A stretch of 64,000 bases of DNA from Paraspadella gotoi. Lineage: Eukaryota; Chaetognatha. Positions within the stretch are counted from its first letter, which is position 1; every line of letters starts with the position of its first letter. The stretch covers positions 2,393,273 through 2,457,272 of the forward strand of contig CM119270.1 of NCBI GenBank assembly GCA_051294375.1, written 5' to 3'. A model generated the notes under the pieces. It searched no databases and was not told where the DNA came from. It saw only the letters and a program-made list of their open reading frames with translations. The position numbers were made by a program, and so were the translations under genes. Shown here piece after piece: positions 51,116 through 64,000 of this stretch.

Positions 51116-53090
51116 AAGAAAGGATGAAGAAGTAAAGCGATCGTGAAAGCGATCGTGAGAGTTTGGGTTTTTGCTTCGTGAAGCAAAAGCGAGTAGCGGT
51201 AGTATTTAATACCCCACTACTCGTCCGAGAATCAGCAGCACCTTATGCGCCGGAGGTAGAACGAGCTCCTCCCAACCCAAAGGACCCGGGTTCGCGCCCT
51301 TTTGATTACACAAGTAAAAGCGGGACGGGGCGTCTAACCCACCTGTAGTGACGGACTACAGTCCGATCAGAAGTTCGGGACCTTGTGTGCAACAGACGGT
51401 GAACTGCTCGCGACATCGTCTTCCACAAGCGAGAGATATGTAGAGTGGAGCTCTCGGGCACAAAAATTATATTTTAGTCAATTAAGATTACCTGATAAAA
51501 TAATAATTGTCAAAGCACTGAATGAGCCGAAACATGTCTGGCTAATTATGTAAAAAAAAATCGTTGTCAAACCAAAACTGTTTTTCTCCTAATACTAAAA
51601 AAACAACGAAAAGAGAGTATATACATAATGAAAATAAATATGAAATTTGTTTCCCATATAAATATTTATGATATTCTATTCTTTTTTTAACTAAATCCTT
51701 GTTTTGATGCTCCTGTATGTACTGAATCAACCTTGTTGAATTCGAAATAAAACGCATATATGAACGTCCTTTCTACCGCCCCGCCCCATTTCCATCGCCT
51801 CGCAGGGATGGTTCGTCGTTTTGATCTGCGGCATTATCCATCTCTATTTGGGCATCCACTTTGTTATCGCTTTCCGCTGCAAATGCTGTAACAAGAAGCT
51901 TTGGTTCATCATCCTCACTCTGGCTGCCGTCGGATGCACTGTTGTCGAGGTCCCTCCATCTTTCTGTCCGTCTATCTGCTCGCTCAGTCAGTCCAGATTT
52001 AAGCTCATTTAGGATTTTTCTTCTTTTTTTCCCCTCATTTCGTGTTTATTATAATAAGACTAATTGGGTACAAAATTAATACAGAACATTGGTCGAACCA
52101 GAATTTGATATCGGTCTTTAAACGCATTTGACTCTTTTCCCCTTGCTACCCAGTTCATAATTTCTAAAAGATGCCCATTTCTGTTTTTTATCCCTAATCT
52201 TAATTCGGTCCCTCTTCTTATCACCTTTTTTAAACTTTTTAATCCTGAAAACAAACGTAATTTCTTAATTTATGCCAAGATGGAGCGCTGTCTGAATGGA
52301 GCGTTGTCTGAAAAGAATGTATCTAAAAGAGGTGGGACCTTTCCTTCGTCTGATACGAATGACCGCATTCGGGTTCGCTTCCAATAAGCCTTCAATTTTT
52401 GTGTCCCTTTGTAGTTGGCATTAGCCTGAATTATCGAGATCAGTTAAATAGTTAATAGGTTTATCCAGTCCCTGAACACAAAATATGTTTTTTGTTTTGT
52501 TTTTGTTTTTTTTAATTTTTTTGGCCTTTTTTTCTTTGCTCAGTTTGTCGTCTTCGTATTTAGCCTGGTTCCGAAAACCTTCCAAAAATGGTTCTGCGAC
52601 GTTGGAGGAACGGTACCTTCTTACTAATTTTTTCAAAAGTATACTATTACTTTTATCTATTGCTTAAATCTATCTTTCATCAATTACTATTTATCAATTA
52701 CTATATCTTTTTCTATCTTTATTCCGTTTACATTTTCCTGCACTTACAATTTTGTTTTTTATAAACTCAGGATTGTTCCAAGGACCCGATCATGGCTTGT
52801 CCGGCCTTTCCAATCATCTTGGTCATCGCCCTGTTCGCTCTTGTGAGTCTCCTTAAACTATAAATAAATGATAGGAAATTCGTGATAAATTCATGATAAG
52901 ATTTTGGGTAATTACGGCCAAAACGTCTCGAAGTTTGCGCTAAAAAAAAAACCCGAATCTATTTTTATCCCTTTGATCTCAGATCGTCTCTTCTGCTTTG
53001 GCTGCGACTTACCTGCACATCATCATCAAAGAAGGCAAAGGTTACGACAAAGTTCCGGAAGAGGCTCCGCCCGCCGAAGGAGAAGAATAA
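50881..53090 (+). CDS. 4TM gene 1: small tetraspanin-like membrane protein, 176 aa
   Basis: Five exons, 50881-51018, 51806-51949, 52544-52612, 52771-52842 and 52983-53090, all GT-AG and all phase 0 (46+48+23+24+35 codons). The ATG has a good context (ACCATGG). Predicted helices are about 18-40, 47-69, 76-102 and 128-150. The loop between TM3 and TM4 is only about 25 residues, with C112 (in WFC), C119 and C127. The N-terminus and the acidic tail (VPEEAPPAEGEE) are cytosolic in a tetraspanin topology. A cysteine-rich inner loop FRCKCCNKK follows TM2. Tetraspanin is the closest family, but the CCG motif and full large loop are missing, so it could be a separate 4TM family. Paralogue of the gene at 58362-61305. 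Confidence 0.82.
51019..51120. repeat. (GA)n microsatellite abutting a splice donor
   Basis: Starts at the GT of the exon 1 donor and runs about 100 bp with a few interruptions. Confidence 0.95.
51196..51410 (+). mobile_element. tRNA-derived SINE, family S3
   Basis: CTCCCAACCCAAAGGACCC, GGGTTCGCGCCC (B box), then CTAACCCACCTGTAGTGACG and ACAGTCCGATCAGAAGTTC as in the 19410 copy. In intron 1 of 4TM gene 1. Confidence 0.7.
51518..51590 (+). mobile_element. Penelope-like terminal fragment (hammerhead remnant)
   Basis: CTGAATGAGCCGAAACATGT keeps the two ends of the hammerhead core but has lost stem II. It is followed by AAATCGTTGTCAAACCAAAA, matching the foldback at 18358-18480. Confidence 0.5.
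51806..51949 (+). CDS. 4TM gene 1 exon 2: TM2 and start of TM3
   Basis: 48 codons from GWFVVLICGIIHLYLGIHFV to TLAAVGCTVVE, with FRCKCCNKK between the helices. CGCAG acceptor and GAG/GTCCCT donor. Same length as exon 2 of the second gene. Confidence 0.85.
52544..52612 (+). CDS. 4TM gene 1 exon 3: end of TM3 and loop
   Basis: 23 codons, FVVFVFSLVPKTFQKWFC then DVGGT. It aligns with LVILFYSSDPEALQDWFC of the second gene. This alignment revealed the exon, which is too short to find alone. Confidence 0.8.
52771..52842 (+). CDS. 4TM gene 1 exon 4: loop and TM4
   Basis: 24 codons, DCSKDPIMACPAFP then IILVIALFAL; CTCAG acceptor and CTT/GTGAGT donor. Confidence 0.85.
52983..53090 (+). CDS. 4TM gene 1 exon 5: end of TM4 and acidic tail
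   Basis: IVSSALAATYLHIIIKEGKG, then a Pro/Glu-rich tail and TAA. AATAAA-type signals follow at about 53260 and 53317. Confidence 0.85.
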   Translation: MVSSALAATYLHIIIKEGKGYDKVPEEAPPAEGEE

Positions 53091-54316
53091 GATGGTCCGG
53101 TGTGGTTCGGAAGGTTGGAGGATGTAGACTGTCATCGAAGAAGCTGATTAATTTGTGGAGAGAGAGAAGCAAGATCACAATTCAAGACTTTTCTCTCTTG
53201 AGTCGATTTGGAAAAAAAAAGTGTAAATGTTTTCAACTATTTATGTTTCATGTCATAAAATAAAAGAAAAAGCGCGGGATTCGAGAAAATTTTTAGCCTT
53301 TGTAACATTTATTCAAATAAAAAAAAAGGATCTTTTATCAGAAATTTGGTAAATCATTGTCACTATCTAGCAAGGAGTAGTTAATGATGAATAGGCATTG
53401 AAAAAACAGACAACAAATAATATAGAAATAATTATAATACTTTCTATTATGTTTAAGATTGTAACCACCAAAAGAAAACAAAAAAGTAGGAAACCACAAA
53501 TGCGAACTTTTGGTTATTAATCTGCGCCACTTAAACTTAACTTAACTAAAACTTAAACTTAAACAAGCGGTAGCCGACCAAATTCAAATTTTAATGGGAA
53601 CAGCATTAAACTAATCCATTATTGATATTAATTATTGTGTTAAAATATTTTTTTGCAAAAATGTTCCGAACCATGAGTAATTTGTTAATTAAAATTATTA
53701 TATTGCTGTATAATGATAACATTTTAATTGATTCTGATAGAGCTCGAAAAGTTAAGCAAAAAATGTAATTACAACTTTTAAAAATTTTTATATTTTATTA
53801 CTGAAAATTAGAAAAAACTGCTAAAATCATCGGATGATGATGATGAGGATGATTTTTCCAGGTTTTTCCCAATTATGACCCACTTATCATCAAAATATTG
53901 AAAAAAGAATTACACTTTGTGTAAAAAACTTTTTATAAGCTATCTGAATCTGCTTTTAAAAATACAAATTCCAAAAAATCTTTTTTTTACATTTCCTATC
54001 TATAAATAAAATATTAAAAGATTAATTACTAGTGCTTCTAGCCATTTTAGAAGAATTTTGAAAGTTTCTTCAGAATGTTGAAGTTTGATTTTGGGAAGGT
54101 TCCCAAAAACTTCTGACCCACCTCATTGACAAAGATTGGCCCTACTTAAACTGAGGTTAATTCTAACGATAATTCGTTTAATTTTCACTTTAGGTTAAGA
54201 GCTTACAGTAGTTAGCAAAGAAACATTTAGATTCCGTAGTTTTTTATACAGAACGACTAAATTATTACTTATTTCATTTAGGAAAAAAAAAATATCTATG
54301 AAATTGTTCGGTATTT
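53091..54316. other. 3' flank of 4TM gene 1, duplicated at 55651-57005
   Basis: AT-rich; contains the 3' UTR, then spacer with no other gene. Its copy further right differs by scattered single-base indels. Confidence 0.6.
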
Positions 54317-54329
54317 TTGCTCTTTTTGG

Positions 54330-55650
54330 GTCATGACCTCTACTTATTCGTTTTATCCGTGCTGTTTACACCACGCGTCATGCAAATGCCTGTAACAAAC
54401 GAAGCTTTGGTTATCATTCTCACCTGGCTGCCGTCGGATGCACTGTGTCCGAGGTCCCTCCATCTTTCTGTTCCGTCTATCTGCTCGCTGTTCAGTCAGT
54501 CCCAGATTATAAGCTCTTTAGGATTTTTTCGTTCTTTTATTTTCCCCTCATTTCGTGTTTATTATAAATACAGGGAACTAATTTGGGTACAAAATTAATA
54601 CAGAACCAATTGGTCGACCAGAATTTTGATATCGGTCTTTAAACGCTTTGACTCTTTTGCCCCTTGGCTACCCAGTTCATAATTTCTAAAGAATGCCCAT
54701 TTCTGTTTTTACCCTAATCTTAGTTCCGTCCCTCTTCTTATCACCCTTTTTTAAAACTTTTTAATCCTGAAAACAAACAGTAATTTCTTAATTTAATGCC
54801 CAAGATGGAGCGCTGTCTGAATGGAGCGTTGTCTTTGAAAAAGAATGTATCTAAAAGAGGTTTGGACCTTTCCTTGTCTGATACGAATGACCGCATTCGG
54901 TTCGCTTCCAATAAGCCTTCAATTTTTTTGGTGTCCTTTGTAGTTGGCATTAGCCTGAATTATCGAGATCCAGTTAAATAGTTAATAGGTTTTATCCAGT
55001 CCCTGAACACAAAAATAGTTTGTTTTTTTTTTTTGTTTTTTTTTTGTTTTTTAAATTTTTTGGCGCTTCGTTTTTTCTTTGCTCAGTTTGTTCGTCTCGT
55101 ATTTAGCCTGGGTTCCGAAAACCTTCCAAAATGGTTCTGCGACGTTGGAGGAACGGTACCTTCTTACTAAATTTTTTTCAAAAGTAACTATATACTTTTA
55201 TATCTATGCTTAAATCAGTCTTTCATCAAAATTACTATCTCATCAATTTACTAATATCTTTTTCTATCTTTAATTCCGTTTACATTTTCCTGCACTTACA
55301 ATTTTGTTTTTTATAAAAACTCAGGATTGTTCGCAAGGAAACACCGATCAATGGCTTGTCCGGCCTTTCCAATCATCTTGGTCCATACGCCTGTTCGCTC
55401 TTGTGAGTCTCCTTACTAATAAATAAATGATAGGAAATTCGTGATAAATTCATGATAAGATTTTGGGTAATTACGGCCAAAACGTCTCGAAGTTTGCGCT
55501 AAAAAAAAACCCGAATCTATTTTTTACGCCTTTGATCTCAGATCGCTCTCTTCTGCTTTGGCTGCGAACTTACCTGCACATCATCATCAAAGAAGGCAAA
55601 GGTTACGACAAAGTTCCGGAAGAGGCTCCGCCCGCGAAGGAGAAGAATAA
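54330..55650 (+). pseudogene. Broken copy of 4TM gene 1 exons 2-5 (probably assembly duplication)
   Basis: Part of exon 2 (to 54453) and exons 3 (55087-55155), 4 (55325-55402) and 5 (55542-55650) recur with one- to several-base indels that break each frame. Introns and 3' flank are copied to the same degree with the same indel pattern. That points to uncorrected read sequence rather than an old pseudogene. Exon 1 is absent. Confidence 0.75.
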
Positions 55651-57005
55651 GATGGTCCGGTGTGGTTGGGAAAGGTTGGAGGATGTAGACTGTGTCCATC
55701 GAAGAAGCGATTATTTGTGGAGAGAGAGAACAAGATCACAATTCAAGACTTTTCTCTCTTGAGTCGATTGGAAAAAAAAAGTGTAAAATGTTTTCAACTA
55801 TTTATGTTTCCATGTCATAAAATAAAGAAAAAAGCGCGGATTCGAGAAAATTTTTAGCCTTTGTAACATTTATTCAAATAAAAAAAAAAGGATCTTTATC
55901 AGAAAATTTGGTAAATCATTGTCACTATCTAGCAAGGAGTAGTTAATGATGAATAGGCATTGAAAAAACAGAACAAATAATATAGAAATAATTATAATAC
56001 TTTCATTATGTTTAAGATTGTCACAAAAGAAAACAAAAAAAGTAGGAAAACCAACAAATGCGAACTTTTGGTTATTAATCTCGCCAACTTAAACTTAACT
56101 AACTAAAACTTAAACTTAAACAGCGGTAGCCGACCAAATTCAAATTTTAAATGGGAACAGCATTAAACTAATCCATTATTGATATTAATTATTGTGTTAA
56201 AAATATTTTTTTGCAAAAAATGTTCCGAACCATGGAGTAATTTGTTAATTAAAATTATTATATTGCTGTATAATGATAACATTTTAATTGATTCTGATAG
56301 AGCTCGAAAAGTTAAGCAAAAAATGTAATTACAAACTTTTAAAAATTTTTATATTTTATTACTGAAAATTAGAAAAAACTGCTAAAATCATCGGATGATG
56401 ATGATGAGGATGATTTTTTCCAGGTTTTTTCCGCACAATTATGACCCACTTAATCATCAAAATATTGAAAAAAAGAATTACACTTTGTGTAAAAAACTTT
56501 TTATAAGCTATCTGAATCTGCTTTTAAAAATACAAATTCCAAAAAATCTTTTTTACATTTCCTATCTATAAATAAATATATAAAAGATTAATTACTAGTG
56601 CTTCTAGCCATTTTGAAAATTTTGAAAGTTTTCTCAGAAATGTATGAAGTTTGATTTGGGAAGGTTCCCAAATCAAAACTTCTGACCACATCATTCTCGA
56701 CCTTTGCAGACACAAGCTACTAAATCTGAGGATCATAAGCATCATAACATAATGTCCGCACATCAATTTCAGGAAGCTGTCTTGAAAACGTAGAAATGTA
56801 GATTAGCTTCTGACTAGATATTAATTTCGAATTATCACATTTGATACGACGACTTATAAGTTGTATTAACTGAGGTTAATTCTAGATAATCGTATTTACT
56901 GGTAAGAAGTTACAGAGTACCAAAGAAACATTAGTTCCGTAGTTTTTATACAGAAGACTAAATTATTACTTATTTCATTTAGGAAAAAAAAAATATCTAT
57001 GAATT
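55651..57005. repeat. Second copy of the 53.1-54.3 kb flank
   Basis: Same sequence as 53091-54313 with scattered indels, plus about 140 extra bases near 56690-56870. No gene. Confidence 0.85.
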
Positions 57006-57206
57006 GTTCGGTAATTTTTTAAACCAAAGACAATAATATCAAGTCATCTGTATAAAAAAAACATCCTTGAAAGCATAAAAAGAAAAGTTTGAAACTAATG
57101 ATCGAAAAAAAAAAGATGAAGTCGCTTATTTTTTTAGCGACATAAACTAAATAAGAAAAAATAATCGGCAACCGGAAATCCTCGGCACCGAAACGCCAAC
57201 GCGACC

Positions 57207-57371
57207 ATGTGCTGCATCGCCAATAGCGCTGGCAAATGCGGCGCCTGTCTGGCGACCACCGTCCTCAAATGCCTGGCGTACGTCGTCAACTCGGTGCGTC
57301 GTCGTCGTCGGCCCTCGTCGTCTTCATCGTCGGCATGGTCGCCAATGAACGTCAGCAAGGAACATGGAGGG
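57207..57371 (+). CDS. 4TM gene 2 exon 1, duplicate copy a
   Basis: ATG at 57207 opens MCCIANSAGKCGACLATTVL and KCLAYVVNS. Compared with copy b (58362-58528) it has lost or gained a few bases, so neither copy reads through alone. Combining them gives one TM1. Confidence 0.6.
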
Positions 57372-57384
57372 GTAAAGAGGAATG

Positions 57385-58137
57385 GAAGAAGCCGATCGGG
57401 TGGAGAAGGTTTAGCCGATTGGGTGGGAGAGGTTTAGAGAATTAGCTGATTTGGGGGTGGAGAGCTTTAGCCGATTGGGTGAAAAGAGGTTTAGCCGATT
57501 GGGTGAAGAAGGTTAGCTGATTGGGTGGGAGAGGTTTAGCCGATTGGGTGAAAGAAGGTTGTAGCCGATTGGGTTGGGAGAGGTTGTGCGCAATTGAGTG
57601 GGAGAGGTTTAGCCGATTGGGTGAGAGAGGTTTCAGCCGATTGGGATGAGAGAGGTTTAAGCTGATTGGTGAGAGAGGTTTTGGCCGATTTTGGGGGAAA
57701 GGCTTTAGCCGATTGGGTGAGAGAGGTTTGGCGGATTTTGGTGGAAAGGCTTTAGCCAGATTGGGTGAGAGAGGTTTAGCGAATTGGGTGAGAAGAGGTT
57801 TAGCCGATTGGGTGAGAGACTTTAGCCTGATTGGGTGGAAGAGGTTTAGCCATTGGTGGGAAGAGTTTAGCCGATGGGTGGGAGAGTTTTAGATAAAATT
57901 AGCTGATTTGGGGGGAGAGCTTTGGCCGATTGGTGTGAGAGAGTTTAGCCGATTGGGTGGGAGAGGTTTAGCCAATTGGGTGAAGAGGTTTAGCGCCGAT
58001 TGGTGAGAGAGGTTTAGCCGATTGGGTGGGGAAGGTTTAGCCAATTGGTGGGAGATGTTTAGCCGATTGGGTGGGAGAGGTTTAGCCGATTGAGGTAAAG
58101 AGAGGTTTAGCTGATTTGGGGGAGGGCTTTAGCCGAT
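57385..58137. repeat. Minisatellite, unit near GGTTTAGCCGATTGGGTGAGA
   Basis: About 35 copies of a 20-23 bp unit in intron 1 of 4TM gene 2, ending in the 25-N gap. Confidence 0.95.
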
Positions 58138-58162
58138 NNNNNNNNNNNNNNNNNNNNNNNNN
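58138..58162. other. 25-N gap
   Basis: Exactly 25 N; the sequence to the right restarts at a point already present near 57013. Confidence 1.
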
Positions 58163-58361
58163 TATTTTTTTAAACGCAAAGACAATAATATCAAGTCATC
58201 TGTAATAAAAAAAACATCGCTTGAAAGCATAAAAGAAAAGTTTGAAACTAATGATCGAAAAAAAAAAGATGAAGTCGCTTATTTTTAGGCGACATAAACT
58301 AAAATAAGAAAAAATAATCGGCAACCGGAAATCCTTCGGCACCGAAACGCCAACGCGACCG

Positions 58362-61305
<2,944 letters not shown>

Positions 61306-62218
61306 GCCAAAAAGCCAAAAAGACCAAAGGACAAAAAGACAAAAATAGTTTATGAACTGATGACGTGAAATCCGAAGCAGGGAAAAAGCGAGATTTGTTG
61401 ACACCAAAACCCAACACGTCTTTTGTTAACATAACCAATTAAGACTCGAAGCGCTCCCTATCTGTAGACGAAAAAAAAAAATCGAAAATAACAAAAGAGA
61501 GAGCGCATAATCTTGTAACGATTCGATTTATTGTAGTGTTAACGTGTAGACATTTTATAAAAAGAATTTAATGTAAACAAGGTCTACTTATTTTCTTTTT
61601 CGTTTCTCGTTTTGTATGCGTTACGCATGTTATTTTTTAACGTGGACAAAAAATTTATTTTTATAGAATTACTTTCGTTAGGAGATCGTGAGTAATAATT
61701 TTAGTATTTTCAGCGTATGGGTTCAATCAACGGTAATAATAAAATTAAGCATCTAAAAATTCCGTGATTGAAAAAAGGTCAAATTTATTTAAACTTATTT
61801 ATTTTCATATTTGAAAAAGTGTTCCTTTGTTTTTTTTTCCTTTAACTTTCACTCAATTCTGCTCTCTCTAGGACGAAGAGAAACGACAAAAGAGAAATTT
61901 TGTTTATTATCTTTCTAATCTTAACTTCTTTTTCATTATCTTACTCAATTAAATATAATTAATTGAGTTGAAATTTATTTTATCATGCAAGTCAATATCA
62001 AAGTCAATAAAATAACATAGCTAACCCTCAATTCTCTAGAGAATTATTAAAAAACATAAAAAACATAAACCGAACCATTTTTTACTACACGTGCGAATTT
62101 AAAGAGAGAGAAAATAAGAATTTGTTTATTCTCTGTTTTTTTCTCTTCCTGGGCGGTTGATAGGAAAATGGTATCGCTCTTCCGCCTCGAGCCAGAGAGA
62201 GAGAGAGAGAGGGAGAGA

Positions 62219-62259
<41 letters not shown>

Positions 62260-63155
62260 AGGATGATTTTCAAGATGTGGGCAGGAGAAGGAAGTTTAGT
62301 TGGGGTTGAATTAGAATGAAACAATGCGGGAATCTTCGATGCACAACTGAATAAAATTTTCGTTTCTTTAAGGTAAAATTTAAATGAAACAAATTTTTGT
62401 TTCGTCTTGACATTAAAAAGTTTGCTTACTGAGTTATTCTTTTTATCTGATAACCGTTTATAAATATAAATTCATTGATTGATCCCTTCCGGCGGTTGAC
62501 AGCCTCCAACTAAAGGCTTCAAACTTCCACCCCATCAAATCTCATCGCCCCCACCCTCTTCCTCACCCCATCCTCATCTCTCACCCCTTCCCGACCCCAA
62601 CGTCATCTGAACTTACTTTTCCCGAATAAAAATTTCTCCTCAAGTTTTTTTTTTAAAGTTTAGCGCCGAAATAGAAAAAAAAATGTTTTAGTGGAGAAAA
62701 AGTATTTTAAAGAAAAAGCAACTCTTAATAATATCTAATATTATTTCATTTTTTATCGTTAATATTTTGGAGAATTAAATCATGCAAAAAGATGGTTTTG
62801 AAAGAGAAGTAGGGAGCTGCCTGTTATCTATCTGCTCATGTGTGGACATTGTGATTTACATAAATCACCCTATTACACTTTTAATGACCCGTTGGGGCAG
62901 CATGACTGAGAACGGATTGGTTAAAAATGAAAAAAAAGAAGAAAGTGTTAAGCTTAATTTCATTTATTCTTTAAATATACGGTTCGCCTAAATTATAAAG
63001 AATACAAAAGTCGGTTCGTTGCTTATAAGTTTGCTGCATTCAGGCGTGTCGGATTTCGAGTTGCTGCAGGCAAGACGACCTCATGCGGTGAAGGTGTAAC
63101 ACTCTCTCCCTCAACCCCGGGGATGTTTTGCCTTCGTCGTCCCTCTCCCCCCCCC
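61306..63155. other. 3' flank of 4TM gene 2 and intergenic spacer
   Basis: AT-rich. AATAAA at about 61737 is a candidate polyadenylation signal. A (GA)n/(GGGA) tract lies at 62192-62262. The frame at 62782-62991 shows no features. No further gene is supported. Confidence 0.5.
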
Positions 63156-63423
63156 NNNNNNNNNNNNNNNNNNNNNNNNNNNNNNNNNNNNNNNNNNNNN
63201 NNNNNNNNNNNNNNNNNNNNNNNNNNNNNNNNNNNNNNNNNNNNNNNNNNNNNNNNNNNNNNNNNNNNNNNNNNNNNNNNNNNNNNNNNNNNNNNNNNNN
63301 NNNNNNNNNNNNNNNNNNNNNNNNNNNNNNNNNNNNNNNNNNNNNNNNNNNNNNNNNNNNNNNNNNNNNNNNNNNNNNNNNNNNNNNNNNNNNNNNNNNN
63401 NNNNNNNNNNNNNNNNNNNNNNN
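63156..63423. other. Assembly gap, 268 N
   Basis: Run of N beginning after a poly-C stretch. Confidence 1.
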
Positions 63424-64000
63424 TATCTCACGTACATTCGCTATTCTTATTAAACTTTTGTTAAATATGAAAAATTAAAAAGCCCTTTCGTTTTGGTCAT
63501 ATGAACGCATGATTAAAAAGGGATTTTATTCATAAATATACACGGCGTATTCAACAATGTACACAATGTAATTTTTTTTCAAGTACAGAGACGAAGAGAA
63601 GGAGCAAAAAAATTGGAAACGGAAAGAAGAGAGAAACGAATGAACGCATGCAAAGAGTCGAATCAACTGTGAACTGAAACGCAACAGTAAATGAAAGACA
63701 GTCAATGAAATAAAAACAGAAAGAACTCGGGGATTTTTATGTTAAATTCATAGCATCGGTTAAACTTTTACTTAGGGTCTAATTAACGAAACAAAATATA
63801 TTATATGGCACGTGGATCGGAAAAAATGGTCGGTCAGTCGTTCTACGGGTCGGTATGTCGGTAAAGAGTACAAAATCATCAGGAATGGTCTAAAATCGCC
63901 AAGCTGCTCCCTAAAATAACGGGAACTTTTTCTCAAAATTGACAAGCTTCACAAAAATAACCAAGCTTTTCTTAGAATCAACAAGCTCCAAACACTTTCT
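63424..64000. other. Right edge, no gene seen
   Basis: AT-rich. At 63840-64000 a word like AAAATCNNCAAGCT is repeated about four times. Confidence 0.4.

Overview
The window is nuclear DNA of an invertebrate animal. The genes are split by GT-AG introns, and the spacers are full of (GA)n, (GTC)n and (GATA)n microsatellites, tRNA-derived SINEs, a Tc1/mariner-type MITE and hammerhead-ribozyme relics of Penelope-like retroelements. I cannot name the phylum. The four distinct genes below were found by joining exons at splice sites and checking phase; most exons are shorter than a simple ORF scan reports. Left part (1-17.9 kb): two head-to-tail paralogues on the minus strand. Gene B (17863 to 11773) has 11 exons in perfect phase and encodes a predicted 1291-residue secreted mosaic protein. 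Its order is signal peptide, a propeptide like the gamma-carboxylation recognition site of vitamin-K-dependent proteins, a furin site, a Gla-like cysteine/glutamate domain, a cysteine-rich exon, an LDL-receptor class A repeat, an unrecognised exon, a PAN/Apple-like domain, two SRCR domains, a long helical region and a C-terminal GCC2/ephrin-receptor-like cysteine module. Gene A (5720 to 202 and off the left edge) repeats its first five exons. Middle (18-27 kb): no convincing gene, only SINEs, a perfect 54-bp foldback, degenerate telomere-like tracts and trinucleotide repeats. Region 27.2-44.6 kb: one unit of about 4.3 kb present four times, three forward and one inverted, with dense single-base indels and separated by gaps of exactly 25 N. 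I read this mainly as raw long-read gap filling, not biology. The same kind of duplication affects 46.4-49.6, 51.9-57.0 and 57.0-60.0 kb. Right part (50.9-61.3 kb): two plus-strand genes for small four-transmembrane, tetraspanin-like proteins. They share the exon plan n/48/23/24/n codons with phase-0 introns, and a very short cysteine-containing loop between TM3 and TM4. The adhesive/secreted gene pair and the membrane gene pair have no visible functional link beyond proximity. All functional statements are inferred from motifs read by eye; no search was run.
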